From Solirubrobacterales bacterium (lineage in GTDB: Bacteria > Actinomycetota > Thermoleophilia > Solirubrobacterales > Solirubrobacteraceae), in NCBI GenBank assembly GCA_015655225.1, contig JAATFK010000689.1:1-13030 (forward strand): DNA of 13,030 nucleotides, read 5' to 3'. The notes under the pieces are model-generated. The model did no database searches and was not told the DNA's origin. It was given only the letters and a program-made list of their open reading frames with translations. This document shows, piece after piece, positions 1-6,628 of the stretch (its first letter is position 1; the number at the start of each line of letters is the position of its first letter). A program made the position numbers and the translations under genes.

Positions 1-2970
1 CGGATCGTCACCTTCGCCTGCTTCGTGGCCTTCCCTCCGGTCGCCCCCTTGAGCTTCCAGGTCGTGGTCGCGAAGACGACGGTGCGCTTGCCAAGCTCCT
101 TGCGGACCTTCGCGCTCAGCTTCACCACGATCGTCCCGAGGTGCTTTCTGACGACGCTGACCTTCGCGCCCCCGAGCACGACGGTTCGCTTGCCGAGCTT
201 CGTCCGCACCGTCACCGTCCCGGTCACCTCCGCCGTCCCGGCGTTGCGCAGCGCCAGCCGGATCGCGCCCTTGGAGACCTTCGCGATCGCCCCGACCCGC
301 ACCGTCAGCGTCGGCTTCGCGACCGGCTTCTTCACCGCCGGCGGCGTCGGCGCCGGCGCCGTCACGACCGTCGCCGGCGGCGCCGGGTGGTCGATCACGA
401 CCGGTCTCGGCGTCACGCCCGCCTCGTACGTGAGCGGCGGTGCGTCTCTCGGCGTCTGCTGCCCGTGCGTCTGCTGCTCGAGCGCGTAGCCGTAGCCCAG
501 CACGTGCGCGTCGTCCCACGCCCGCCCGACGATCTGCATCGAGATCGAGTCGCCGTCGGGGTTCGTCCCGACCGGCAGGATCGCCGTCGGCAGTCCGACG
601 TTCGAGGTCGGCACGTTCGTCCCGCGGTCGGAGCCCGGCAGCAGGTTGCCGTCGCTGTCGTTGTCGTACAGGTCGCTGATGAAGCCCGGGTAGACGACGG
701 CGTCGACGTTGTTGTCGTCCATCCATCTGTCCATCTCGTCCTTGTACGCCTGGCGGTACGCGAGCCAGTTCGTGACCTGCGTGTCGGTCAGCGGCGCGTC
801 CACGTTGGGTCTCGACGGGTGGTTGTAGGGCAGCACGCGCGGGTCGTTCAGCAGGTCGGCGCCGTTCGCGAACGGGAAGTTGCTCTCCCCCGCGATGTAT
901 CTGTCCCAGCCGCCTGTCCCAGCCGCCGATGCCGGTGCTGCCGGTGTCCCCGGCTCTTCTCGGCGCGGCCGGCGGCGCCGGCATCGCGACCATCGTCGCG
1001 CCCGCCGCCTCGATGTCGGCGAAGTGCGATCTGACCGCGTCGGCGGTGCCGTCGTCCTGCGCGTAGGTCGAGACGTAGGAGGACGGCACGTAGCCGATCC
1101 GCTTGCCCTGCAGCGCGTCGGTTCTCAGGTACGCGCTCCAGTCGGCCGGGCGTCTGGAGTCGGCCTGCCCGGTCAGCAGCGTGTCGTCCGGGTCGGTCCC
1201 GGTCGTGATGTTGAGGATCTGCGCCAGGTCGGTGAAGTTGCGGGCGATCGCGCCCGCGTAGTCCTGACCCCAGGTGAGCGGCATCACGCCGTCGGCGCTC
1301 GTCATGCCGTCGGTGCCGCGAAGCGTCACGAGGCTCGCCCCGGTCGTCGGCGCGTAGAGCGAGACGCCCGTCTGCGTGCCCATGCTGAAGGCCGCCATGC
1401 TGAGCGCGACCGAGACGGCCGAGCCGCCGCTGGAGCCGAGCGAGGACTTCGACGGCTCGAGCGCGTTCCAGACCTGGCCGTAGCCGGAGTCGCTCATCGC
1501 GCCGAGGTTCGCGAACTCGGAGAGGTTCGTCTTGCCGAGGATGATCGCGCCGGCCGCCCGCAGTCTCGCGACCTGGAAGGCGTCCTTCGTCGGGTGGTAG
1601 CCCTCCAGCGCGAGCGAGCCGCCGGTCGTCTGCATGTCCTTCGTGTCGTAGATGTCCTTGACCGCGACCGGGATCCCGAGCAGCGGCCCGGTTCTGCCGG
1701 CCGCCCGCTCGGCGTCGGCCTCACGGGCGTCGGCGATCGCGGCGGGGTTGACGGTGATGAACGCGTGGAAGCCGAACTGGCCCGTGTCGTAGGCGCGGAT
1801 CCGGTCGAGGTAGGCCTGCGTGATCTCCTCGGAGGTCGTCGTGCAGTTCTCCATGTCGGTCTCCAGCTGCGTGACCGACTTGCCGACCACGTTGTACGGC
1901 GAGCTGGTGACCGGGTCCGGCGTCGTCGGGTGAGATCTCGGGTCGGGCAGTCTGACGTTCGCGCACGCGCTGTCGTCGAAGCCCGGCAGCGTCGTCAGGT
2001 TCCAGTTCGAGATCGAGCAGATCTGGCCGGTCGTGAGGCCGGTCAGGTTCGGCGTCGCCGCCAGCGTGGTGGCGCCGTTCTCGACCGCGGTGACCTGCTG
2101 GCCGGCGGTCGCAGAGGTCTCTCTGCGGCCGACCACGACGTAGCGCAGCAGCGAGCGCGTCTGGCCCGGCTGGAGCGTCATCGACGCGTTGTAGCCGTAG
2201 AAGTCGGAGTCCTGCCCGACCGACGGGATCGCGCGGTCGAACGGATCGCGCTGGAAGTCGCCGGTGCTGATGAAGTTGAAGAGCGGATCGGGGGCGCCGA
2301 CGACGGTCGCCGACGGGCCGTTCGTGCTGAAGAAGGTCGGCGGGTTCGTCGCCGGCGTGACCGGCGAGTTGAGCGTCGCGTTCGCGACCCACGAGTCGGC
2401 CGGCGTGATCGTCGTGTCGCCGCTGGAGGTCGCGACGACCGCCGACTGGCTTCTGCCGCCGAACTGGCCGAGCGTGCCGCCGAAGGAGACGTTGACGGTG
2501 ATCGGTACGGTCGTCACGTTCGTGAAGGAGTCGAGCCAGCGAGCCCAGTTCGCGGTCCGCTCGATGTGGATCGAGCGGCTGATCGAGACGCCCCCGAGAT
2601 CGACCGGGTCGGTCGTCGAGAAGTCGCCGTAGCCGTCCCACGTGAGGCCGAAGCCGCGCATCAGCTCGCCGTTGAAGCGGGGCGCGGGCGTCGTCGAGAC
2701 GCGCACGCGGATGCCGCCGTAGCCGAGCAGCGAGTTGTCGGCCGAGGTGAGGCTCGTCGTGCTGTCGACGCTGCGGATCGAGCCGGTGTCGACGCCAGGC
2801 GCGGTCGCGTCGTTGACCGACCAGAGAGCGCCGTTGGCGGCCGGGACGTAGTCGACGGCGGAGGCCGGCGCGGTCGACAGGAGGCCGGCGGCGAGCGCGG
2901 CCAGCCCGCTGGCGTCGAGCAGGCCGGCGCGGCGGGCACGATGGGTGCGTCTGAACGCGGATGGGGACAT
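1..2970 (-). pseudogene. Secreted amidase (amidase signature family), frameshifted, 3' end outside the window
   Basis: The reading frame from ATG 2970 gives a signal peptide (arginine-rich start, hydrophobic stretch, APASA, predicted cut after A38). Residues about 39-350 are a Ser/Thr-rich, probably beta-rich region I do not recognise. An amidase-signature domain begins near residue 360. Its triad is visible: Lys438 (VAVKD), cis-Ser513 (GSSGGSA) and nucleophile Ser537 (TGVSLYAP). The spacings of 75 and 24 residues equal those of fatty acid amide hydrolase (K142/S217/S241). The family hydrolyses amide bonds; the substrate here is unknown. After residue 685 a 13-bp tandem duplication shifts the frame. 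The correct frame then resumes with WDRYIAG, the amidase C-terminus (GLPTAILPVG, IVGRAWDDAHVL), a Pro/Ala linker and a beta-type repeat domain with two LGKRTVV segments, continuing past base 1. An in-frame TAG at 2980-2982 fixes the start. It could be a true pseudogene or a sequencing error. Confidence 0.85.
901..927. repeat. Perfect 13-bp tandem duplication that breaks the amidase frame
   Basis: The unit ctgtcccagccgc occurs at 901-913 and again at 914-926, and base 927 begins a third copy. On the coding (minus) strand this duplicates GGC-GGC-TGG-GAC plus one base and adds 13 bp, so the frame shifts by one. Deleting one copy rejoins GIGGWD to RYIAGESNFPFANG without a seam. It is typical of replication slippage or of an assembly error. 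Confidence 0.95.
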
Positions 2971-2976
2971 TAAGCG

Positions 2977-2982
2977 AGCCTA
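2977..2982 (-). promoter_or_regulatory. -10-like TAGGCT box of the amidase gene
   Basis: TAGGCT lies exactly 6 nt before ATG 2970 on the minus strand. It fits the actinobacterial -10 pattern TANNNT at the distance expected if transcription begins at the start codon. No good Shine-Dalgarno sequence precedes the ATG, and the -35 (about 3000-3005, ATTCCA) is poor. The assignment is inference from position and pattern. Confidence 0.4.
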
Positions 2983-3006
2983 AGCGCGCCTCTCCCCGGT
3001 GGAATG

Positions 3007-3041
3007 GACCGTCGGTCGCCACGCGTTCGACCGTCGGTCGA
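3007..3041. promoter_or_regulatory. Paired palindromes, candidate operator in the divergent promoter
   Basis: Two copies of gaccgtcggtcg stand at 3007-3018 and 3029-3040. Each is a palindrome: GACCG-T-CGGTC at 3007-3017 (centre 3012) and TCGACCG-T-CGGTCGA at 3027-3041 (centre 3034). The centres are 22 bp apart, about two helical turns, so two dimers could bind the same DNA face. The second copy overlaps the candidate -35 (TTCGAC, 3026-3031) of the VOC gene, and the first lies just behind the amidase promoter. The binding protein is unknown; the nearest regulator genes are at 3827-4423 and 5184-5705. Confidence 0.5.
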
Positions 3042-3054
3042 GTCGGGGTACGCT
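3026..3054 (+). promoter_or_regulatory. Candidate promoter of the VOC gene
   Basis: TTCGAC (3026-3031) and TACGCT (3049-3054) are separated by 17 nt, the usual sigma-70-type spacing. TACGCT ends 6 nt before ATG 3061, which would give a leaderless transcript. There is no Shine-Dalgarno sequence at a normal distance. The -35 overlaps the second palindrome, so a bound repressor would block it. This is a pattern match only. Confidence 0.4.
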
Positions 3055-3060
3055 CCGCGC

Positions 3061-3444
3061 ATGCCCCTGATCCACACGTGCTACCGAATCCTCGAGATCG
3101 ACCGCTCGGTCGCCTTCTACGAAGCGCTCGGCTTCGCCGAGGTGCGCCGCGCGCCGATCCGCGACGAGGCGATCAACGTCTTCATGAACATGCCGGGCGA
3201 CGGCGACTCGCCGCGCCTGGAGCTGACCTGGAACGCCGGCCGCGAGGAGCCCTACGAGATCGGGACCGGCTACGGCCACATCGCGATCACGACCGCCGAC
3301 CTCGACGCGACGTTCGCGCAGTTTGGCGAGCAGGGGATCGCGCCGGAGAAGCCGCCCTACCGGATCCGCGAGGGCGGCTCGCGGCTCTGCTTCGTGCGCG
3401 ACCCGGACGGCTACCGGATCGAAATCATCGAAAGAGCGCGCTAA
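3061..3444 (+). CDS. VOC-family metalloenzyme, glyoxalase I-like (lactoylglutathione lyase family)
   Basis: The 127-residue protein has the two beta-alpha-beta-beta-beta halves of the vicinal-oxygen-chelate fold and is close in length to bacterial glyoxalase I (about 135). All four expected metal ligands are visible: His5 (LIHTCYRI), Glu54 (RLELTWN), His73 (GYGHIAI) and Glu121 (YRIEIIE). The opening with DRSVAFYEALGF and the closing FVRDPDGYRIEIIE are family hallmarks. Glyoxalase I isomerises the hemithioacetal of methylglyoxal and a thiol. An actinomycete would probably use mycothiol or another thiol rather than glutathione, and related VOC proteins have other substrates, so the reaction is uncertain. 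ATG 3061 is chosen over the in-frame ATG at 3004 because the family begins right at this beta strand and the extra 19 residues would cover the palindromes. It is divergent from the amidase. Confidence 0.88.
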   Translation: MPLIHTCYRILEIDRSVAFYEALGFAEVRRAPIRDEAINVFMNMPGDGDSPRLELTWNAGREEPYEIGTGYGHIAITTADLDATFAQFGEQGIAPEKPPYRIREGGSRLCFVRDPDGYRIEIIERAR

Positions 3445-3458
3445 CCTCCGCCACAGGC

Positions 3459-3785
3459 ATGTCGGACACGAGCAAGATCGCGAAGAACCTGCAGCGCTTC
3501 GCCCAGGCGATCGCCGCGCACGACCGCGAGAACCCGACGCACACCGCCTACGGCATCGGGCTCGCGCACTTTGACCTCGAGCGGCTCGGACTCGACGAGG
3601 GCGAGGAGATCCTGCCCGGGATCACGATCCACGCCGACAACGGCGGGACCGGCAACTTCCGCGTGCTCTGCGACGGTCAGCACGACGAGGAGAAGGAAGA
3701 GGTCGCCGAGGACGAGGTCGTCGAGGCGGTCGCCACCACGTCGGTCGGCGGCGATCCCGTCGAGCGGCGCTCCTACAGCAGCTGA
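3459..3785 (+). CDS. Small conserved-looking hypothetical protein
   Basis: The 108-residue soluble protein has no signal peptide or membrane segment. The first ~75 residues look folded: an amphipathic helix (KIAKNLQRFAQAIAAHD), then YGIGLAHFDLERLGL, then EEILPGITIHADNG and NFRVLCDGQ. The last ~33 residues are acidic and low in complexity (EEKEEVAEDEVVEAV), probably disordered. I do not recognise a family with confidence, and no catalytic motif stands out. It starts 14 bp after the VOC stop on the same strand, so co-transcription is likely. There is no Shine-Dalgarno sequence, but a TAACCT box at 3442-3447, made in part from the VOC stop codon, could give it a separate near-leaderless start. 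Codon use and composition match a real gene of this genome. Confidence 0.75.
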   Translation: MSDTSKIAKNLQRFAQAIAAHDRENPTHTAYGIGLAHFDLERLGLDEGEEILPGITIHADNGGTGNFRVLCDGQHDEEKEEVAEDEVVEAVATTSVGGDPVERRSYSS

Positions 3786-3787
3786 AC

Positions 3788-3819
3788 GGCGCTGCGGCGC
3801 CCGCCGCGACCCCCGCGGC
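3788..3819. terminator. Possible bidirectional terminator hairpins between convergent genes
   Basis: Two short GC stems fill the 41-bp gap between converging stops: GGCGC-TGCG-GCGCC (3788-3801) and GCCGCG-ACCCC-CGCGGC (3803-3819). There is no T-run on either strand, so this would be a U-less terminator at best. In DNA this GC-rich, such stems also occur by chance. Confidence 0.3.
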
Positions 3820-3826
3820 CCCGCCC

Positions 3827-4423
3827 CTAGCCGAGCTGCTCGTCCTCCTCGCCGCTCGCCGCCGCGTTGGCGTCGAAGACCATCCCGACGATCGCCCAGA
3901 TGCGGCCGTTCCGCGACGGGTCGGCGGCGAGTCGCTTGGCGCTCTCGCGCTCGATCCGCGCGATCTCGCCGAGCCAGCGCACCTGAGCGGCGTCGAGCTC
4001 GGTGCGGCCGTGCTCGTCGAGCGCGACGGTGCGGTGGTCGATCCGGGCGGCGAACGAGTCGAAGCCGCCGCGCGGGACCATTCGCAGCGCGTCGGCGAGC
4101 GCGCGCGACGCGGACGCGGCCGTCTCCCGCAGCCGGCCGCCGACGCCCGCGGGCGGCGCGGGCGGGTCGAGCGCGGCGCAGGCGCGGTAGTGGTGCTCGA
4201 CCGCGCCGCGGCGCTGCGTGCGCGTCGCCAGCTCGACGAAGCCGAGCGTCTCGAGCCGCCGCACGTGGTAGCTGATCGTCCCGAGCGGGATCCCCATCTG
4301 CTCCGACAGCTCGACCGGGCTGACCAGCTCGCGCTCGCGCAGGATCGCGAGGATCCCGACCCGCGTCGGGTGCCCGAGCGCCTTCACGACGCGCGCGTCG
4401 ATCGGCCGCGTGCCGGCTTCCAT
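3827..4423 (-). CDS. ArsR-like winged-helix transcriptional regulator
   Basis: The 198-residue protein carries an N-terminal winged-helix DNA-binding domain over residues about 10-80. It shows the ArsR/HTH_20 pattern: ALGHPTRVGILAIL (helix 1), SPVELSEQMGIPLGTISYHVRRLETLGFVEL (recognition helix and following helix), then a wing ending in VEHHYRA. The remaining ~115 residues are helical with no metal-binding Cys/His cluster, so the inducer is unknown and it is not a classic metal sensor. It probably binds DNA as a dimer. ATG 4423 is preferred because GGGGG lies about 6 nt ahead; GTG 4429, two codons upstream, is possible but sits on that same G-run. It starts 16 bp after the stop of the small gene upstream on the same strand, so the two are probably one operon. 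It ends in TAG. Confidence 0.85.
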   Translation of the reverse strand: MEAGTRPIDARVVKALGHPTRVGILAILRERELVSPVELSEQMGIPLGTISYHVRRLETLGFVELATRTQRRGAVEHHYRACAALDPPAPPAGVGGRLRETAASASRALADALRMVPRGGFDSFAARIDHRTVALDEHGRTELDAAQVRWLGEIARIERESAKRLAADPSRNGRIWAIVGMVFDANAAASGEEDEQLG

Positions 4424-4439
4424 GCTCACCCCCGGTCGC

Positions 4440-4883
4440 TCAACGCGGGGCGTCGGGCAGCTCGCCGGGGGAGCGGACGAGGATCTCGTGGACGAGCCCG
4501 GGCTCGAGGCGGGTGACGGCGACGATCCGCTCGACCGGCATCCCCGCCGCCCGGCCGGCGTGCACCTGCTTCGCGAGCGCGATCAGGGTGCCGCGCAGGA
4601 CGGCCGCGTCGGCGGTGTCGCGCAGCTGAGGCGTCCCGCTGCCACGCGAGCCGACCGCGCCGTCGACGGCGCCCCACCAGTCGAGCGCGCGCTCCAGCAG
4701 CAGCCGCTCGTGCCACGGCCAGGTGCGCTCCTGCTCGGTCGCCGCGACGTGCGGCGCGGCGCAGTGGTCGCTCCAGCCGCGACGCAGGGCCGCTCCGGAG
4801 CCGGCGCGGGCCCAGCGCCCACAACGCGATGACGGCGACCTTGGCGCGGGGGCACCACACCAAGGCCGCCGTCCAGCTCGCAC
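4440..4883 (-). CDS. Hypothetical protein with a C-terminal helix-turn-helix-like segment
   Basis: The last ~100 residues read like a real protein: a helical stretch with HERLLLERALDWWGAVDG, then AVLRGTLIALAKQVHAGR, then GMPVERIVAVTRLEPGLVHEILV (about 114-136). The last segment resembles a homeodomain-like helix-turn-helix (G-x-x-x-E-x-I-x-x-x-T-x-L-x-x-x-x-V). The start is uncertain. GTG 4883 has an AGGAG five bases ahead and gives 147 residues; GTG 4940 would add 19 codons running through a strong hairpin. The first ~40 residues use poor codons for this genome (CGA, GCT, TGT, CCA, TCA), and another minus frame looks as good there, so the N-terminus may be wrong or the gene may carry a frameshift. 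It lies directly upstream of the winged-helix regulator, which suggests a shared regulatory unit. Confidence 0.5.
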   Translation of the reverse strand: MRAGRRPWCGAPAPRSPSSRCGRWARAGSGAALRRGWSDHCAAPHVAATEQERTWPWHERLLLERALDWWGAVDGAVGSRGSGTPQLRDTADAAVLRGTLIALAKQVHAGRAAGMPVERIVAVTRLEPGLVHEILVRSPGELPDAPR

Positions 4884-4903
4884 GTACGCTCCTGCCCTGA
4901 CTA

Positions 4904-4929
4904 GGAGCCGGTCGCCGTCGACCGGCTCC
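4904..4929. promoter_or_regulatory. Perfect 11-bp stem, 4-nt loop hairpin
   Basis: ggagccggtcg (4904-4914) is followed by the loop ccgt and by its exact reverse complement (4919-4929). It sits about 20 bp upstream of GTG 4883 on the minus strand, where it would fall in the 5' region of the small gene, or inside its coding sequence if GTG 4940 is the start. There is no T-run on either side. It could be a U-less terminator, a leader structure or a protein-binding palindrome. Confidence 0.5.
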
Positions 4930-5092
4930 CACGGGCACACGACAGCCGTCGGGGGAAGGACGGGCGCCGCGTCGGGGAGGGGCGGGAGGATGGCGAGGGG
5001 GTCATCGCGAGGCGCATCTTCCGGTGCGTCGTGGTATTCGACAAGCCCATGCCCGATTGTTCACTTCTGAATAGATGAGTGGCGACTCCCCG

Positions 5093-5108
5093 ATGTTTGG
5101 TGCCACAT
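5093..5108. promoter_or_regulatory. Candidate PadR operator, ATGT-N8-ACAT
   Basis: ATGT at 5093-5096 and ACAT at 5105-5108 are separated by exactly 8 nt. This is the dyad described for PadR-type repressors of phenolic acid decarboxylase genes. It lies about 75 bp upstream of a PadR-family gene and 25 bp before its -10-like box, a suitable place for autoregulation. The match is only 8 fixed bases, so chance is possible. Confidence 0.45.
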
Positions 5109-5133
5109 GACGCGGGAAGCGTCGCCCCTGGGC

Positions 5134-5139
5134 TAGCGT
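5134..5139 (+). promoter_or_regulatory. -10-like TAGCGT box of the PadR-type gene
   Basis: TAGCGT fits TANNNT and would start transcription near 5146, giving a leader of about 38 nt before ATG 5184. That leader carries a normal Shine-Dalgarno sequence, AAGGAG at 5171-5176, 7 nt from the ATG. No recognisable -35 is present. Confidence 0.35.
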
Positions 5140-5183
5140 GACCGCCGACCGCGGACGGACGACGCACACGAAGGAGCCGAGGG

Positions 5184-5705
5184 ATGTCGCTGAAGCACGC
5201 CGTGCTGGGGCTGGTGATCGAGCGCCGCGGCTACGGCTACGACCTCGTCCAGCGCCTCCAGAAGCGCCTCGGCGGCGGCTGGCAGCTGAACCCGAGCGCC
5301 GTCTACACGGCGCTCGACCAGCTCGAGCGCGAGCAGCTCGTCGCGAGCGTCCAGCAGCCGGGCGCGACCGTCCGCAGCCAGCGCGTCGTCTACGACGCGA
5401 CCCCTGCCGGCACTACCGTGCTCGACGCCTGGCTGCGCTCCGCCGGCCCTCCGCTGGAGCCGATCCGCTCCGACCTCCACCTCAAGCTCGTGCTCGCCGG
5501 TCCCGCGCACCGCGAGGCGCTACTCAGCCAGCTCGCGGCGCGCGAGGAGGCGTGCGCCGCGCTGCTGGCCGAGTACGAGCAGACCAGTGCCTCCTCGTCT
5601 CGCCGACTGGTCGACGCCGCCGTCGTCGGACGCCTTCGCGCCGACCTCGCGTGGATCCGCGAGGCGGTCGCGGAGCTGAGGACCAACGGCGTGCCGGTCG
5701 ACTGA
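5184..5705 (+). CDS. PadR-family transcriptional regulator
   Basis: This 173-residue protein has the two parts of the PadR family. An N-terminal winged helix covers residues about 1-85, with the signature HAVLGLVIERRGYGYDLVQRL followed by NPSAVYTALDQLEREQLVAS and a wing ending in RVVYDATPAG. A C-terminal helical dimerisation region covers about 90-170 (HREALLSQLAAREEACAALLAEYE, DLAWIREAVAEL). PadR proteins repress neighbouring genes, often their own gene or a transporter, and release DNA when a small ligand binds. No transporter or decarboxylase gene is adjacent, so the target is unknown; self-control through the repeat at 5093-5108 is the best guess. The start is well supported by AAGGAG 7 nt upstream. 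It converges on the ketopantoate-reductase-like gene with only 5 bp between the stops. Confidence 0.9.
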   Translation: MSLKHAVLGLVIERRGYGYDLVQRLQKRLGGGWQLNPSAVYTALDQLEREQLVASVQQPGATVRSQRVVYDATPAGTTVLDAWLRSAGPPLEPIRSDLHLKLVLAGPAHREALLSQLAAREEACAALLAEYEQTSASSSRRLVDAAVVGRLRADLAWIREAVAELRTNGVPVD

Positions 5706-5710
5706 CCGCG

Positions 5711-6616
5711 CTACGCGGGGACCGCCACGCCCGCGCGCTCCGCGACGCGCGCGGCGAGCGCGCGGACCGTCGGGGCGGGCAGCTGGTGCCGAGCGCCGGC
5801 CCGCAGGACGGCGCCCGCGATCGCGTCCAGCTCCGGCGGGCGGCCGGCGGCCACGTCGCGCCGCATCGAGCTGCCCAGCTCGGCGGGCGCCTCCTCCAGC
5901 TCGGCGAGCGTCGTGGCGGCGTCGGCGATCGCGCCCTCGGCGCGCGCGATCGCGGCCTACTCGGCGACGATCGCGTCCAGCTCCGCGCGCAGCGCCGGGT
6001 CGTCGCGGATTGCGCCGAGCGGCAGGTCGTAGGCGGTCGTGGTGAGGGCGAGCGCGTTGAGCCGCAGCAGCTTGCTCCAGAGGACGTTCGCCTCGCCGTC
6101 GACCAGGCGCGCCGGCAGGTCGGCCTTGTTGAGCGTCCCCACGAGCGCCGCCAGCCGCTCGCGCGGCGCGGGGGCGTCGGAGGCGACGTCGATCCGCACC
6201 GCCGGGCTGGTCTGCGCGACGCGACCGGGCGCGGGCCGGTCGGCCTCGATCCGGATCGTGCCGGCGACCACGCTCGCGCCGAAGCGCTCGCGCAGCACCG
6301 CCATGTGGTCGAGCCCGTTGAGGAGCGGGACGACGACACCGGGGTCGACGGCGACGCGCGCGAGCGCATCCGTGAGGCCGGCGGCCTTCGTCGCGACGAA
6401 CAGCACGTCGACGGGCTCGGCCAGCTCCGCGGTCGCGGCCGGACGGGCGGTGAAGTCGCCGAGCCGGACGCTCTCGAGCTGGATCCCGTCGCGTGCGATC
6501 AGGGCGGCCGTCTCCTCGCGGGCGACGACCGTGACGGCCTCCCCGGAGCGGTCGAGGGCGGCGGCGAGGAAGCCGCCGACGCCGCCGGGGCCGAGCACTG
6601 CGAACGTTGAGGTCAT
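5711..6616 (-). pseudogene. Ketopantoate reductase (PanE/ApbA family) interrupted by an in-frame amber codon
   Basis: From ATG 6616 the frame encodes an NADP-binding Rossmann domain (FAVLGPGGVGGFLAAAL), VATKAAGL with the conserved Lys, the Asn of PLLNGLDHM, and WSKLLRLNALALTT with the second conserved Lys. Codon 220 is TAG (5957-5959). Past it, the same frame continues without fault as AAIARAEG and then SSMRRDVAAGRPPELDAI, which holds the conserved catalytic Glu, and ends at TAG 5711-5713. The full frame has 301 codons, the normal family length of about 300. The family reduces 2-dehydropantoate to pantoate with NADPH for coenzyme A, though many paralogues have other substrates. Stopping at codon 220 would remove most of the C-terminal domain and the Glu, so that product should be inactive. 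It starts 9 bp after the flavoprotein stop, probably in one operon. The amber could be real or a base-call error. Confidence 0.9.
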
Positions 6617-6622
6617 CAGCCG

Positions 6623-6628
6623 ACCCTA
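6623..6628 (-). promoter_or_regulatory. -10-like TAGGGT box ahead of the PanE-family gene
   Basis: TAGGGT on the minus strand ends 6 nt before ATG 6616. The TAG is also the stop codon of the upstream flavoprotein gene, so the match may be incidental, and AGGG could instead serve as a weak Shine-Dalgarno sequence 7 nt from the ATG. Confidence 0.2.

Larger units (their letters stand above)
4884..5183. other. Gene-free intergenic stretch between divergent regulator genes
   Basis: No reading frame on either strand here has convincing codon use. The short frames present give Arg/Ser/Pro-rich nonsense. The stretch holds a perfect 11-bp hairpin (4904-4929), a G-rich tract (4951-5001), a noticeably less GC-rich part (about 5035-5100), a PadR-type inverted repeat (5093-5108), a -10-like box (5134-5139) and the ribosome binding site of the padR-type gene (5171-5176). 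Confidence 0.7.

Noticed and set aside
880..2973. 697-codon open frame on the plus strand
   Set aside because: It is antisense to the amidase. The translation is Arg/Val/Gly/Asp-rich with no fold or motif, as expected from stop-poor GC-rich DNA.
3004..3060. Upstream ATG 3004 as the VOC start
   Set aside because: It would add 19 atypical residues, cover the promoter and palindromes, and displace the family's normal N-terminus.
4901..5167. 88-codon minus-strand open frame in the intergenic stretch
   Set aside because: Its Ser/Arg/Pro-rich sequence, poor codon use and overlap with promoter-like elements argue against a gene.
5957..5959. Amber codon read as pyrrolysine or another recoded residue
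   Set aside because: TAG ends three frames in this window, no pyrrolysine genes are seen, and the position is not a known special residue in this family.
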